NCBI RefSeq assembly: GCF_002074055.1
Contig: NZ_CP014619.1
Coordinates: 558,001-622,000, forward strand
Direction: 5' to 3'
Length of the DNA stretch: 64,000 nt
Origin: Frondihabitans sp. 762G35
GTDB taxonomy: Bacteria; Actinomycetota; Actinomycetes; Actinomycetales; Microbacteriaceae
Positions 6,072 to 13,988 of the stretch are shown here, piece after piece. The notes below the pieces were generated by a model, which ran no database searches, was not told the origin of the DNA, and saw only the letters and a list, made by a program, of their open reading frames with translations. The position numbers and the translations under genes were made by a program. The number at the start of each line of letters is the position of its first letter. The first letter of the stretch is position 1.

Positions 6072-7809
6072 GGTCGTCAGGCTTCCGTTCTCCTCGGAGG
6101 CCGTCGGTGTCTGGTCGCAGCTTCACGGCAGGAACAGCAACTGGCCGGTCGTCTACGTCCTCGACGACAGGCAGGCGAGAGGCCGAGGGTCCGAGAGTCG
6201 CAGCGTCTACGTCGGCGAGACGCTGAGCGCGTCCGGCCGTATCCGTCAGCACCTCGTTTCTCCGGCGAAGCAGGGCATGACGACCGCCCGGGTGATCATC
6301 GACGGCACGTTCAACAAGTCGGTGTGCCTGGATCTCGAGTCTCAACTCATTCGTCTCCTCTCCGGAGACGGGGCCTACGAGGTGGCGAACCTGAACCTGG
6401 GGATCGTCGACGCGGACTACTTCGATCGTGAGCGGTATCGGGCTGGCTTCGAGGAGATCTTCGCCGAGCTCCGAGACGAAGGTGTCTTCACTCGCTCCGT
6501 GGCCGAGATCGTCAACGGTGACCTCTACAAGCTCTCCCCGTTCAAGGCGCTCACCAAAGATCAAGAGATCGCCGTCGAGTTGATCACGGAAGCTCTTCTG
6601 CAGGACCTCGAGGCGGGCCGAGAGAGCACCTCCGTCATCCAGGGGGAGCCGGGCACCGGCAAGACCGTGGTCGCCATCTACCTGCAGAAGGTCCTGGCGG
6701 ACATCGCTCAGGGACGAGCGGCAGACGAACCGGAGGAGGAGTCGCCGTTCCTGGAGTTCTTCCTGCCCGACAACCAGGAACTCCTGCGCGGTCTCCGCGT
6801 CGCCTTCGTCATCCCGCAGCAGTCCCTCCGGAAGTCCGTGCAGCGCGTCTTCTCGAAGACTCCTGGCCTGACGAAGGCGACCGTGATGTCGCCTTTCGAG
6901 CTCGGAAAGTCGGAGGGCCACTTCGACCTCGTCATCGTGGACGAGGCCCACCGGCTGAACCAGCGCGCCAACCAGGCCTCCGCCGCCCAGAACAAGGACT
7001 TCGCGGGCATCAACGAGAAGCTCTTCGGTGAAGACGACGTCTCGAAGACCCAACTGGACTGGATCCTCGCGAAGAGCACACACCGCATCCTGCTCGTGGA
7101 CCCGGCGCAAGCCGTACGACCGGCGGATCTGCCCCTGACCGAGATCACTCGGGTCACCGGTGAAGCGAGGTCGGCGGGTCGGTACTTCCCGCTCATGTCT
7201 CAGATGCGGGTCAAGGCGGGTGACGACTACGTTGGCTACGTCCGAGACGTGATCGGCTCGAGCACGGACACCACGCCGCGTGACTTCGAGGGCTACGACC
7301 TTCGCTTCTTCGACGACATCCGCGCCATGCGTCAAGAGATCAGATCACGAGACGAGGAGGTCGGGCTCTCTCGTCTCGTCGCCGGCTACGCGTGGCCGTG
7401 GAGGTCGAAGAAGGACCGTGAAGCGGTCGACATCGAGATCGACGGACTCGGGCTGCAGTGGAACTCGACTCAGGTCGACTGGGTCGCGTCACCGCGCTCG
7501 CCGAACGAAGTGGGATCGATCCACACCGTCCAGGGGTACGACCTGAACTACGTCGGAGTGATCATCGGTGCGGATCTTCGGTGGGACGCCGCCGCAGGTG
7601 CGACGCGGTTCGACCGTGCGTCGTACTTCGACACGAAGGGCAAGGAGAACAACCCGAAACTCGGCCGCAGCTACACGGACGCCGATCTCCTTCAGTACGT
7701 GAGGAACATCTATGCGGTGCTGCTGACCCGCGGAGTACTCGGCACCTACGTGTTCGTCGTCGACCCCGAGTTGCGTGAGCAGCTGCGGAAGTACTTTCCG
7801 AAGGGCTGA
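6040..7809 (+). CDS. GIY-YIG nuclease / DUF2075 (Schlafen-type helicase-like) fusion
   Basis: The 589-residue protein combines two catalytic domains. Residues about 36-105 match GIY-YIG nucleases (VVYVLDD, then SVYVGET, R67/R69 and E100). From about residue 195 a DUF2075 P-loop domain follows, with Walker A GEPGTGKT (202-209), Walker B VIVDEAHR (298-305) and the later motif SIHTVQGYDLNYVGVIIG typical of this superfamily 1-like group. It probably cuts and remodels nucleic acid using ATP. The GTG start lies inside the MazG-like gene. DUF2075 domains relate to Schlafen and viral helicases, so an antiviral role together with the pyrophosphatase is plausible but unproven. Confidence 0.88.
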   Translation: MDEAPSTPSFEVVRLPFSSEAVGVWSQLHGRNSNWPVVYVLDDRQARGRGSESRSVYVGETLSASGRIRQHLVSPAKQGMTTARVIIDGTFNKSVCLDLESQLIRLLSGDGAYEVANLNLGIVDADYFDRERYRAGFEEIFAELRDEGVFTRSVAEIVNGDLYKLSPFKALTKDQEIAVELITEALLQDLEAGRESTSVIQGEPGTGKTVVAIYLQKVLADIAQGRAADEPEEESPFLEFFLPDNQELLRGLRVAFVIPQQSLRKSVQRVFSKTPGLTKATVMSPFELGKSEGHFDLVIVDEAHRLNQRANQASAAQNKDFAGINEKLFGEDDVSKTQLDWILAKSTHRILLVDPAQAVRPADLPLTEITRVTGEARSAGRYFPLMSQMRVKAGDDYVGYVRDVIGSSTDTTPRDFEGYDLRFFDDIRAMRQEIRSRDEEVGLSRLVAGYAWPWRSKKDREAVDIEIDGLGLQWNSTQVDWVASPRSPNEVGSIHTVQGYDLNYVGVIIGADLRWDAAAGATRFDRASYFDTKGKENNPKLGRSYTDADLLQYVRNIYAVLLTRGVLGTYVFVVDPELREQLRKYFPKG

Positions 7810-7854
7810 AGCACGGAGCCGGGGCTCCTGCGAGTCGAAGTTCGACAGCCAGAC

Positions 7855-8235
7855 CTACCCCGCCCCCACCTGCCGCTCGATCGACACCGTCCGCTCGCTG
7901 ACGACCTCGCCCGTGTGCGCCGTCGTCACCGTCTCGATGAGGACGATCTCGACCTCCTCGTCGGCCACCGGGTTGTGCTGCGCGCCCTTCGGCACGACGA
8001 AGAACTCGCCCGGTCGGAGCGTGACCTCGCGGTCGCCCTCGAGCTGGATGCGGAGGGTGCCCGAGACGATGAGGAACATCTCGTCCTCGTCGGCGTGGGC
8101 GTGCCAGACGAGTTCGCCGAGGAGCTTCGCGACCTTGACGTACTGGTCGTTGACGCGGCCCACCACCCGCGGGGTCCAGTGGGCGGTGACCTGCGCGAGT
8201 TCGTCGCGGATCCGGGTCGGGTCGAGTACCTGCAT
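7855..8235 (-). CDS. Cupin domain protein
   Basis: This is a 126-residue single-domain cupin. The first motif is visible as WHAHADEDEMFLIVSG, with histidine and glutamate metal ligands, and the second as LRPGEFFVVPKGAQHNPV. Such small cupins can be metal-dependent dioxygenases, isomerases or storage-type proteins; the substrate cannot be told. The gene stands alone and converges on the DUF2075 gene with about 45 bp between them. It probably marks the return to ordinary chromosomal genes. Confidence 0.85.
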   Translation of the reverse strand: MQVLDPTRIRDELAQVTAHWTPRVVGRVNDQYVKVAKLLGELVWHAHADEDEMFLIVSGTLRIQLEGDREVTLRPGEFFVVPKGAQHNPVADEEVEIVLIETVTTAHTGEVVSERTVSIERQVGAG

Positions 8236-8363
8236 GCGGCAAGCGTACGGGTGGCGTCCGAGCCCGAGACGGGCCCCGACGACCGCCCCGGCCCCTCCTG
8301 AAGCCGCCGCGAACCGGACACCTCCACCGATCTGTCTAGCGCCCGATGTTGAGGGCTGCTAGG

Positions 8364-8373
8364 TTTCGCGAAA
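8364..8373. promoter_or_regulatory. TTTCGCGAAA palindrome upstream of surface protein
   Basis: A 10-bp perfect palindrome, extended by partial AGG/CCT pairing, lies about 70 bp before the surface protein start. It may be an operator in the roughly 210-bp divergent region between the cupin and surface protein genes. Confidence 0.3.
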
Positions 8374-8444
8374 GCCTGCGGTGACATCGCGGTCTCGTTC
8401 GTGCAGCCGCGACTCCGTCGCCGATCACCAGGGGAATCATCTTC

Positions 8445-9881
8445 GTGTCCACATCCGTGCTCTCTCGCGCCTGGCGGCCCGTCGCCGCCGGCGCCGGCGT
8501 TCTCACCCTCGCCGCCGCTCTCACCCTCACCTCGACCATCGCCGCGAACGCCGCCACGGGGCCGACCTGCGCCAACGGGGTGTGCAGCGTAGCTTTCTCG
8601 CTGACCGGCGCACCCGAGTCGTTCACGATCCCGACCGGCGTCACCTCCGTCACCACGACGGTGACCGGCGGAGCCGGCGGCACCTCAGTCCCCAGTCGCT
8701 TCAGTGGCAGTGCTCCGGTACCGGGTGGGCTCGGCGGGTCCGTGACGGCGACGCTGCCGGTGACGTCGGGGGAGAGCTTGACCGTCGTCGTCGGCGGCAA
8801 AGGCCAGGATGGCATCGCCGACAGCACCGTCGCTGCGGCAGGGGGATTCGGTGGCGGAGGAGCCGCGGGTACGATCACCAATCCCGGTAGTCACGGTGCC
8901 GGCGGCGCGGGTGGCGGCGGCAGCTTCGTGTTCGCCTCCGGTTCTCTCGCCCTCGCGGCCGGCGGTGGGGGCGGCAGCACCGACTACTTCGCACAGCCCG
9001 TCGTCGGTGGCGCCGGAGGTTCCACGGGCGACGCGGGAGCTGCTGACTCGGTGAACGGCCAGGTCGGATCCGGCGGTTCCGCGACCACGACGGCTCCGGG
9101 CGCGGGCGGTGTGAGCGCCGACAAGGGTGCCCCGCCGTTCTTCGACGGCATTGCAGGCTCCGCCGCGTCCACCACCTCCCCGACCGCCCTCGCCCAGGGT
9201 GGTGCCGGAGCGACCAACACCGACCCGTCCGCAGCGAACTACACGACTCCAGGCGGTGGCGGCGGCGGCTACTTCGCGGGCGGCGGCGGAGCCATCGACG
9301 GCCCCGGGGGCTACTCCGGGTCGGGTGGCGCAGGGTCGGCGTTCGTCGCATCCTCGGCGACCAACGTGACGGCACTCGCCGGCGCCACCGGCGACGGCAG
9401 CGTCACGATCACCTACGCGCAGCCGGTTCCGAAGATCATCACGACCACGACGGTCGGGGCGAGCGCCGATCCGACCGCGGGAACCCCGACGACCCTCACG
9501 GCGAAGGTCACCCCGGCGCCGGGCACCGGTGGCACGGTCACCTTCACCGACGGCACGCGGATCCTCGGGACCGCCCCGGTCACGGACGGCATCGCGACTC
9601 TCGACGCGGACCTCGCGGCGGGATCTCACACCGTCACGGCCAGCTACTCGGGCGATGCCACCGACGCGGCATCCGTGAGCGCTGCCGTCATCGTGACCGT
9701 CGCGGCCGCACCGACCGCCGCGCCGACGCCCGCCCTGACACCGACGCCGTCGGCGACGGTCGCGCCCGCCGCCCTGGCCTACACCGGCTCCTCGCCGGCG
9801 CCGGCGCTGAGCCTCGGCGGGCTGCTCCTCGCCGCTGGCGTCGTCGCCACGACGATCGCTCGTCGCCGCAAGCGCGCCTGA
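8445..9881 (+). CDS. Cell-wall-anchored glycine-rich surface protein with Ig-like domain
   Basis: This is a 478-residue exported protein. The GTG start is preceded by AGGGG, and the signal peptide ends near ANAATG. Residues about 55-325 form a glycine-rich, low-complexity beta domain with many GGAGG-type turns. Residues about 335-425 form one bacterial Ig-like (Big_3/Big_5 type) repeat with GGTVTFTDGT and HTVTASYSGDA. A TP/AP-rich spacer leads to LAYTG at 444-448, a hydrophobic helix and RRRKRA. LAxTG is the class E sortase signal of high-GC actinobacteria, so the protein should be covalently attached to peptidoglycan. It is likely an adhesin or matrix component; its ligand is unknown. Confidence 0.85.
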   Translation: MSTSVLSRAWRPVAAGAGVLTLAAALTLTSTIAANAATGPTCANGVCSVAFSLTGAPESFTIPTGVTSVTTTVTGGAGGTSVPSRFSGSAPVPGGLGGSVTATLPVTSGESLTVVVGGKGQDGIADSTVAAAGGFGGGGAAGTITNPGSHGAGGAGGGGSFVFASGSLALAAGGGGGSTDYFAQPVVGGAGGSTGDAGAADSVNGQVGSGGSATTTAPGAGGVSADKGAPPFFDGIAGSAASTTSPTALAQGGAGATNTDPSAANYTTPGGGGGGYFAGGGGAIDGPGGYSGSGGAGSAFVASSATNVTALAGATGDGSVTITYAQPVPKIITTTTVGASADPTAGTPTTLTAKVTPAPGTGGTVTFTDGTRILGTAPVTDGIATLDADLAAGSHTVTASYSGDATDAASVSAAVIVTVAAAPTAAPTPALTPTPSATVAPAALAYTGSSPAPALSLGGLLLAAGVVATTIARRRKRA

Positions 9882-9886
9882 ACGCA

Positions 9887-9928
9887 CCGCAGCCCAGCCT
9901 CACAGGGTCTGTGAGTGCTGGGCTGCGG
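9887..9928 (+). terminator. Intrinsic terminator, probably bidirectional
   Basis: The arms CCGCAGCCCAGC (9887-9898) and GCTGGGCTGCGG (9917-9928) are joined by a second 7-bp pairing (CTCACAG/CTGTGAG) with a GGT loop and one bulged T, followed by CGTTTCT. It separates the surface protein from the convergent kinase operon. Confidence 0.85.
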
Positions 9929-9956
9929 CGTTTCTCCGGGGAGCTCGGCGGCCGCC

Positions 9957-10376
9957 TCAGAGCGCGGCCGCGCCCGCCTCGGCGACCGCCTGATCCTGCT
10001 CGATCGAACCCGTCGAGACGCCGATCGCCCCGATGATGTGGCCGTCGCGGACGAGCGGGATGCCGCCCGGGAAGACGACCAGCCGGCCGCCGTGCGCGTC
10101 GTTCAGGCCGTAGAGGTCGCCCGTGGGGCGGGTGATCTCCGAGAGGCCCTTCGTCTCCGTCTGGAACGCGATCGACGTGTAGGCCTTGTTGATGGAGATG
10201 TGGATGCTGCCGATGTTCGCGGTGTCCATCCGGACGTGCGCTTTCAGGTTGCCGCCGGCGTCGACGACGGCGATGTCCTGCGGCTGGCCGATCTCTTCCG
10301 CTTTGGCGATCGCCGCGTCGATCACGCGGCGGGCGTCGGCCAGGGAGATGCTGTCGGCGATCTTCTCGCCTGTCAT
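9957..10376 (-). CDS. GlcG/HbpS-family protein
   Basis: This 139-residue protein has the family landmarks VVDAGGNLKAHVRMD, SINKAYTS, GGRLVVFPGGIPLVRDGHIIGAIGVSTG and a final DQAVAEAGAAAL. GlcG-type proteins accompany glycolate and diol catabolic operons, and HbpS of Streptomyces is an extracellular haem sensor. There is no signal peptide here, so it should be cytoplasmic. It is the last gene of the dhaK/dhaL operon, 12 bp after dhaK, a placement often seen in polyol and ketose kinase clusters. The biochemical role of the family in such operons is not settled. Confidence 0.85.
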   Translation of the reverse strand: MTGEKIADSISLADARRVIDAAIAKAEEIGQPQDIAVVDAGGNLKAHVRMDTANIGSIHISINKAYTSIAFQTETKGLSEITRPTGDLYGLNDAHGGRLVVFPGGIPLVRDGHIIGAIGVSTGSIEQDQAVAEAGAAAL

Positions 10377-10388
10377 GATCCCGGCCGC

Positions 10389-11384
10389 CTAGAACGTGCG
10401 GATCGGGATGTCGGCCGGAGCCGCAAGCAGCTCCTTGATCTCGTCGTCGAGCTTGACGAGGGTGATCGACGCACCGGCCATGTCGAGCGACGTGCAGTAC
10501 TCGCCGACGTAGCTGCGGACGGGCGTGATGCCCTGCGCCACGAGCTTCTCGTGGGCGATCCCGTACAGCAGGTAGAGCTCGCTGATCGGGGTGCCGCCGA
10601 GGCCGTTGATCATCAGGGCGACCTCGTCGCCGTCGGCGTAGGGGAGGTCGGAGACGATCGGGTCGAGCAGGAGGTCGACGATCTCGTTCGCCGAGACGAT
10701 CTTCTGGCGCGACCGGCCGGGCTCGCCGTGGATGCCGACGCCCACCTCGATCTCGTCCTCGCCCAGCTCGAAGAGCGGCGAGCCCTTCGAGGGCGGGGTG
10801 CAAGCCGTCAGGGCGACACCCATCGTGCGGGTGACGGAGTTGACCTTCTCGCCGACGCGGATGACCTCGTCGAGGTCCGCTCCCGCCTCCGACGCCGCTC
10901 CGACCGCCTTGATCACGAAGAAGTTGCCCGCGACGCCTCGGCGACCGATCGTGTAGGTGGAGTCCTTCACGGCGACGTCGTCGTCGATGAAGAGCGTCTT
11001 GACCTTCATGCCCTCGGCGTCGGCGATCTCCTCGGCCATCTCGAACGCCATCTTGTCGCCGGTGTAGTTGTTGACCAGCAGGAGCACGCCCTTCTCGCTG
11101 TTCACGCGGCGCGCGGCCTCGAGGACGTAGTCGGTGGGCGGTGCGGCGAAGACGTCACCGGGGCAGGCCGCGTCGAGCATCCCCGGCCCGACGATCATGA
11201 CGTGGGCGGGCTCGTGGCCGGAGCCGGAGCCCTGCACGATCGAGACCTTGTTCTGGTTCGGCGCATCCTTGCGCACGATGAGGTTGTACTTCGGCTCGTA
11301 GACGAGGGTGTCCGGGTTGGCCAGCGCCAGCCCCTTCAGCATCTCGGGGACGAACTCCTTCGGGTCGTTGATGAACTTCTTCAT
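10389..11384 (-). CDS. dhaK: Dihydroxyacetone kinase subunit DhaK
   Basis: The 331-residue protein binds the ketose through a hemiaminal with His219 (GVGIHGEPG) and has the substrate-loop signature QGSGSGHEP (51-59). With DhaL it forms either an ATP-dependent kinase or a PTS-type kinase; no DhaM gene is present, so ATP is the likely phosphodonor. Related enzymes phosphorylate erythrulose and other C4 ketoses, and substrate cannot be decided here. It is the fourth gene of an operon read from 13846 leftward. A 118-bp gap with short repeats separates it from dhaL. Confidence 0.93.
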   Translation of the reverse strand: MKKFINDPKEFVPEMLKGLALANPDTLVYEPKYNLIVRKDAPNQNKVSIVQGSGSGHEPAHVMIVGPGMLDAACPGDVFAAPPTDYVLEAARRVNSEKGVLLLVNNYTGDKMAFEMAEEIADAEGMKVKTLFIDDDVAVKDSTYTIGRRGVAGNFFVIKAVGAASEAGADLDEVIRVGEKVNSVTRTMGVALTACTPPSKGSPLFELGEDEIEVGVGIHGEPGRSRQKIVSANEIVDLLLDPIVSDLPYADGDEVALMINGLGGTPISELYLLYGIAHEKLVAQGITPVRSYVGEYCTSLDMAGASITLVKLDDEIKELLAAPADIPIRTF

Positions 11385-11430
11385 TGCGGTTCCTCACTTC
11401 GTCGTGGTGTCGCGGTCGGGCAGGGAGTGG

Positions 11431-11493
11431 CAGGTCAGAGCGGAGGCAGAGCAGGTCGGAGCGGAGTCAGAGCAGGTCAGAACAGGGGGCAGG
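11431..11493. repeat. Three imperfect 21-bp tandem repeats between dhaL and dhaK
   Basis: Units begin CAGGTC at 11431, 11452 and 11473. The first two differ at two positions (CAGGTCAGAGCGGAGGCAGA against CAGGTCGGAGCGGAGTCAGA) and the third is more diverged. They fill most of the only sizeable intergenic gap in the operon and may affect mRNA structure or simply be replication slippage. Confidence 0.7.
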
Positions 11494-11502
11494 AGCCGCG
11501 GC

Positions 11503-12150
11503 TCACCACTCCTCGGCGATGCGCTCGGCCAGCACAGCCATCGCGATCGCGCCGGGGTCGGGGGAGCCGATGCTCCGCTCACCCGTGTAGGAGGCGCGGC
11601 CGCGGCGGGCCTGGAGCACCGACGTCGCCTCGGCGGACTCGCGCGCGACCTCGGCGGCGTGCTGCGCCATCGCGCGGGGCTCGACGCCGGCCGCGACGTC
11701 CGCGTCGAGCGCGTCGGCCACGGGCACGAGCGCGTCGAGCAGCGTCTTGTCGCCGACGTCGGCTCCGCCGCGCTTCTTGATGCCCTCGACGGCCGCGCGG
11801 ATCATCGCCACGACGTCGGCCGGAGCCACCTCCTCGTGCCCCTTGACGACGCCCGCGGCGCGGAGGAACGCGGTGCCCCAGATCGGACCCGAGGTGCCCC
11901 CGATCCTGCTGCTCATCGTCATCGCGACCTTCTGCAGGAAGGTGCCCGGGTCGGAGCGGTCGAAGTCGTCGAACTCGGCCAGGACGACCTCGAAGCCCCG
12001 CGCCAGCGAGTAGCCGAAGTCGCCGTCGCCGGCCACGGCGTCGAGGTCGGAGAAATACTTCTCGTTGTCGACGCAGGTCTGCGCGATCAGCCGGATGACG
12101 CCCTCGAGGCGGGTGTCGTCGGGGGAAGTGGGGATGGCGTCGTTGCTCAT
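11503..12150 (-). CDS. dhaL: Dihydroxyacetone kinase subunit DhaL
   Basis: This 215-residue nucleotide-binding subunit has DAVAGDGDFG at residues 37-46, whose aspartates coordinate two Mg2+ ions and the phosphate, then GGTSGPIWG and the lid-like GRASYTGERSIGSPDPGA near the C-terminus. It transfers phosphate to the ketose held by DhaK. It lies 26 bp downstream of the HAD gene, in the same operon. The N-terminus starts with a dispensable MSNDAIPTSPDD stretch. Confidence 0.93.
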   Translation of the reverse strand: MSNDAIPTSPDDTRLEGVIRLIAQTCVDNEKYFSDLDAVAGDGDFGYSLARGFEVVLAEFDDFDRSDPGTFLQKVAMTMSSRIGGTSGPIWGTAFLRAAGVVKGHEEVAPADVVAMIRAAVEGIKKRGGADVGDKTLLDALVPVADALDADVAAGVEPRAMAQHAAEVARESAEATSVLQARRGRASYTGERSIGSPDPGAIAMAVLAERIAEEW

Positions 12151-12176
12151 GGTCCTCCTCGGGATGGTTTACGGGG

Positions 12177-12947
12177 TCAGCGGGCGAGCTGCTCGAGGGT
12201 GGCCAGGTCGACCTGGCCGCGGTCGTCGACCCCGTGCGGGTTCGCCAGGATCCTGCTGCGCGTCTCGGGCAGGTCGCCGAGGGTGTCGACGACGAGGGCG
12301 GCGCCCGTGAAGTCCTCCTCGGCGGTGTAGCTGCTCACGGTGACGACCGTGGTCAGCCCGCAAGCGAGAGCGGCGCGGAGACCGTTCGAGCTGTCCTCGA
12401 CGACGATCGCGTCGGATCCTACGATGCCGAGCTCACGGACGGCCAGCTCGTAGATGTCGGGCGACGGCTTCTTGTGCTCGACGACGTCGCCGGCAAAGAC
12501 GCGGAACCAGGAGGCCGCCTCCTCGCCTGCGGCGTGCTCGAGGACGGCGCGGACCGACGGCTCCGCCGAGGTCGAGGCGACGGCCAGGAGCCAACCCGCC
12601 TCGTGGGCCTCGCGGATGATGCGCGCGATCCCGGGGCGCCCCGGCAGCTCGCCGGCGCGGACCTTGGCGGTGTAGCGGCGCGTCTTCTCCTCGTGCCAGC
12701 GCTTGACCTCGTGCTGCTGGGCCGCCGGGTCGGTCGGGAGGACCGCGCGCTCGACGAACTCGGGCGTCAGGAGCGACGCGAGCCGCTCCTTGCCGCCGCC
12801 GATGCGGAGCACCTCGGCGTAGTCGTCCTCGCTCCAGCGCACCGGCAGGCCGAAGTGGTCGAAGGTCTCGTTGAAGGCGGGGAGGTGGCCGTCGCGCTCG
12901 GTGTCGGCGAGGACGCCGTCGCAGTCGAAGATCAGGGCGCGGGTCAC
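12177..12947 (-). CDS. HAD-superfamily hydrolase (beta-phosphoglucomutase-like)
   Basis: From the GTG at 12947, which overlaps the aldolase stop as GTGA, the product is 256 residues. The nucleophile motif FDCDGVLADTE gives D8 and D10, motif II is VASTSAEPS, motif III is the lysine in HKKPSPDIYE, and motif IV is VVEDSSNG. The cap is of the helical C1 type used by phosphatases and beta-phosphoglucomutases. In this operon it may dephosphorylate or isomerise a sugar phosphate made by the kinase. The frame stays open far upstream, but that part is antisense-like filler inside the aldolase gene. Confidence 0.88.
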   Translation of the reverse strand: MTRALIFDCDGVLADTERDGHLPAFNETFDHFGLPVRWSEDDYAEVLRIGGGKERLASLLTPEFVERAVLPTDPAAQQHEVKRWHEEKTRRYTAKVRAGELPGRPGIARIIREAHEAGWLLAVASTSAEPSVRAVLEHAAGEEAASWFRVFAGDVVEHKKPSPDIYELAVRELGIVGSDAIVVEDSSNGLRAALACGLTTVVTVSSYTAEEDFTGAALVVDTLGDLPETRSRILANPHGVDDRGQVDLATLEQLAR

Positions 12948-13846
12948 CGGTCGGCCCCGGCTGTGGCGGAGGTCTGCTCGCCGGTGGCTCCGGCCGCCTT
13001 CCCGTCGGCCCCGAACCACGCGATGTGCTCGGCGATGACGTCGGTGACGGCGGCCTCGATGTCGGCGACGAGCTTCGGCGGATCCCAGCGGTTCGCGTCG
13101 CGCGCCTTCTCCAGGTGCGCGAGCGACGCCTGCATGTAGGCGTGCTTCACCGCGGTCGAGATGTTGATCTTCGAGACGCCGGCGTCGATGAACGAGCGGA
13201 AGTCGGCCTCGGTCAGGCCGGTCCCGCCGTGCAGGACCACCGGGATGTCGGTCAGGGCGGCCAGCTCCGCGGCGCGCTCCGGCAGGAGCCTCGGGCTCGC
13301 CGTGTAGAGGCCGTGGCTCGTCCCCAGCTGCGGCGCGATCAGGTCGACGCCGGTGCTCTCCGCGATCTCGCCGAGCTGGCCGACGGAGTAGGCGTGGTGG
13401 GCGTCGTCGCTGCCGACGCCGTCCTCCACACCGAGGATGTTCTCGATCTCCGACTCGACGTCGACGCCCGCCGCGTGCGCGGACTTCGTCACCTCGCCGG
13501 TCTCGCGGACGGCGTCGTCGAGGTCGCGGTCGGAGGCGTCGAAGAGGACCGACGACCAGCCGGCGGCGATCACGTCGTCGAGGACGGCGCGGTCGGGGCA
13601 GTGATCGAGGTGGAGCGCCACGGGGACGTCGACGTCGCGGGCGAGGGCCCGGAAGAGGTCGGTGACGAACGCGGTGCCGGAGACGCGGACGGTCTTCGTC
13701 GAGATCTGGACGATCAGGGGAGCGCTCGTCCGCTGGGCCGCCGCGAGGACGGCGCGCATGCTCAGCTCGTCGAACACGTTGACGGCGGGGACGGCGTAGC
13801 CGCGCTCGCGGGCCGTGCGGGTCAGCGCTCTGGTGGAGACGGCCAT
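12944..13846 (-). CDS. Class II (zinc-dependent) ketose-bisphosphate aldolase
   Basis: The 300-residue protein has the class II aldolase landmarks: LHLDHCPD with D81 and zinc ligand H82, E134 in VESEIENILG, H178 in GTSHGLY, H206 in VLHGGTGL, and the phosphate-binding KINIST. It probably cleaves a ketose (bis)phosphate to dihydroxyacetone phosphate and an aldehyde, linking the operon to glycolysis. It is the first gene of the operon, 142 bp from the divergent GntR gene. FbaA, GatY/KbaY-type and sulfoquinovose-type relatives cannot be separated by eye. Confidence 0.9.
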   Translation of the reverse strand: MAVSTRALTRTARERGYAVPAVNVFDELSMRAVLAAAQRTSAPLIVQISTKTVRVSGTAFVTDLFRALARDVDVPVALHLDHCPDRAVLDDVIAAGWSSVLFDASDRDLDDAVRETGEVTKSAHAAGVDVESEIENILGVEDGVGSDDAHHAYSVGQLGEIAESTGVDLIAPQLGTSHGLYTASPRLLPERAAELAALTDIPVVLHGGTGLTEADFRSFIDAGVSKINISTAVKHAYMQASLAHLEKARDANRWDPPKLVADIEAAVTDVIAEHIAWFGADGKAAGATGEQTSATAGADR

Positions 13847-13942
13847 GCGTGCTCCTCACTTCCTTGTGGGGGATTGCGTCGTGGTGTGGTTCCGGTTCTG
13901 CAACGCTTCGGAATGTACATGGCTATACCGGGCTAGACAAGT

Positions 13943-13981
13943 ACTCTCAGGGTATTGAATCCGTGAACACTCTGGGAGAGT
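13943..13981. promoter_or_regulatory. Candidate GntR operator region
   Basis: The 142-bp gap between the aldolase operon and the divergent GntR gene contains an inverted repeat ACTCTC (13943-13948) / GAGAGT (13976-13981), and just left of it a TGTACATGGCTATACC stretch. Autoregulation of GntR with control of the divergent operon is the usual arrangement. The exact operator is uncertain. Confidence 0.35.
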
Positions 13982-13988
13982 TGGTGCC

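Noticed and set aside
2200-7809. Prophage in the accessory patch
   Set aside because: No capsid, portal, terminase, tail or lysis genes are present.
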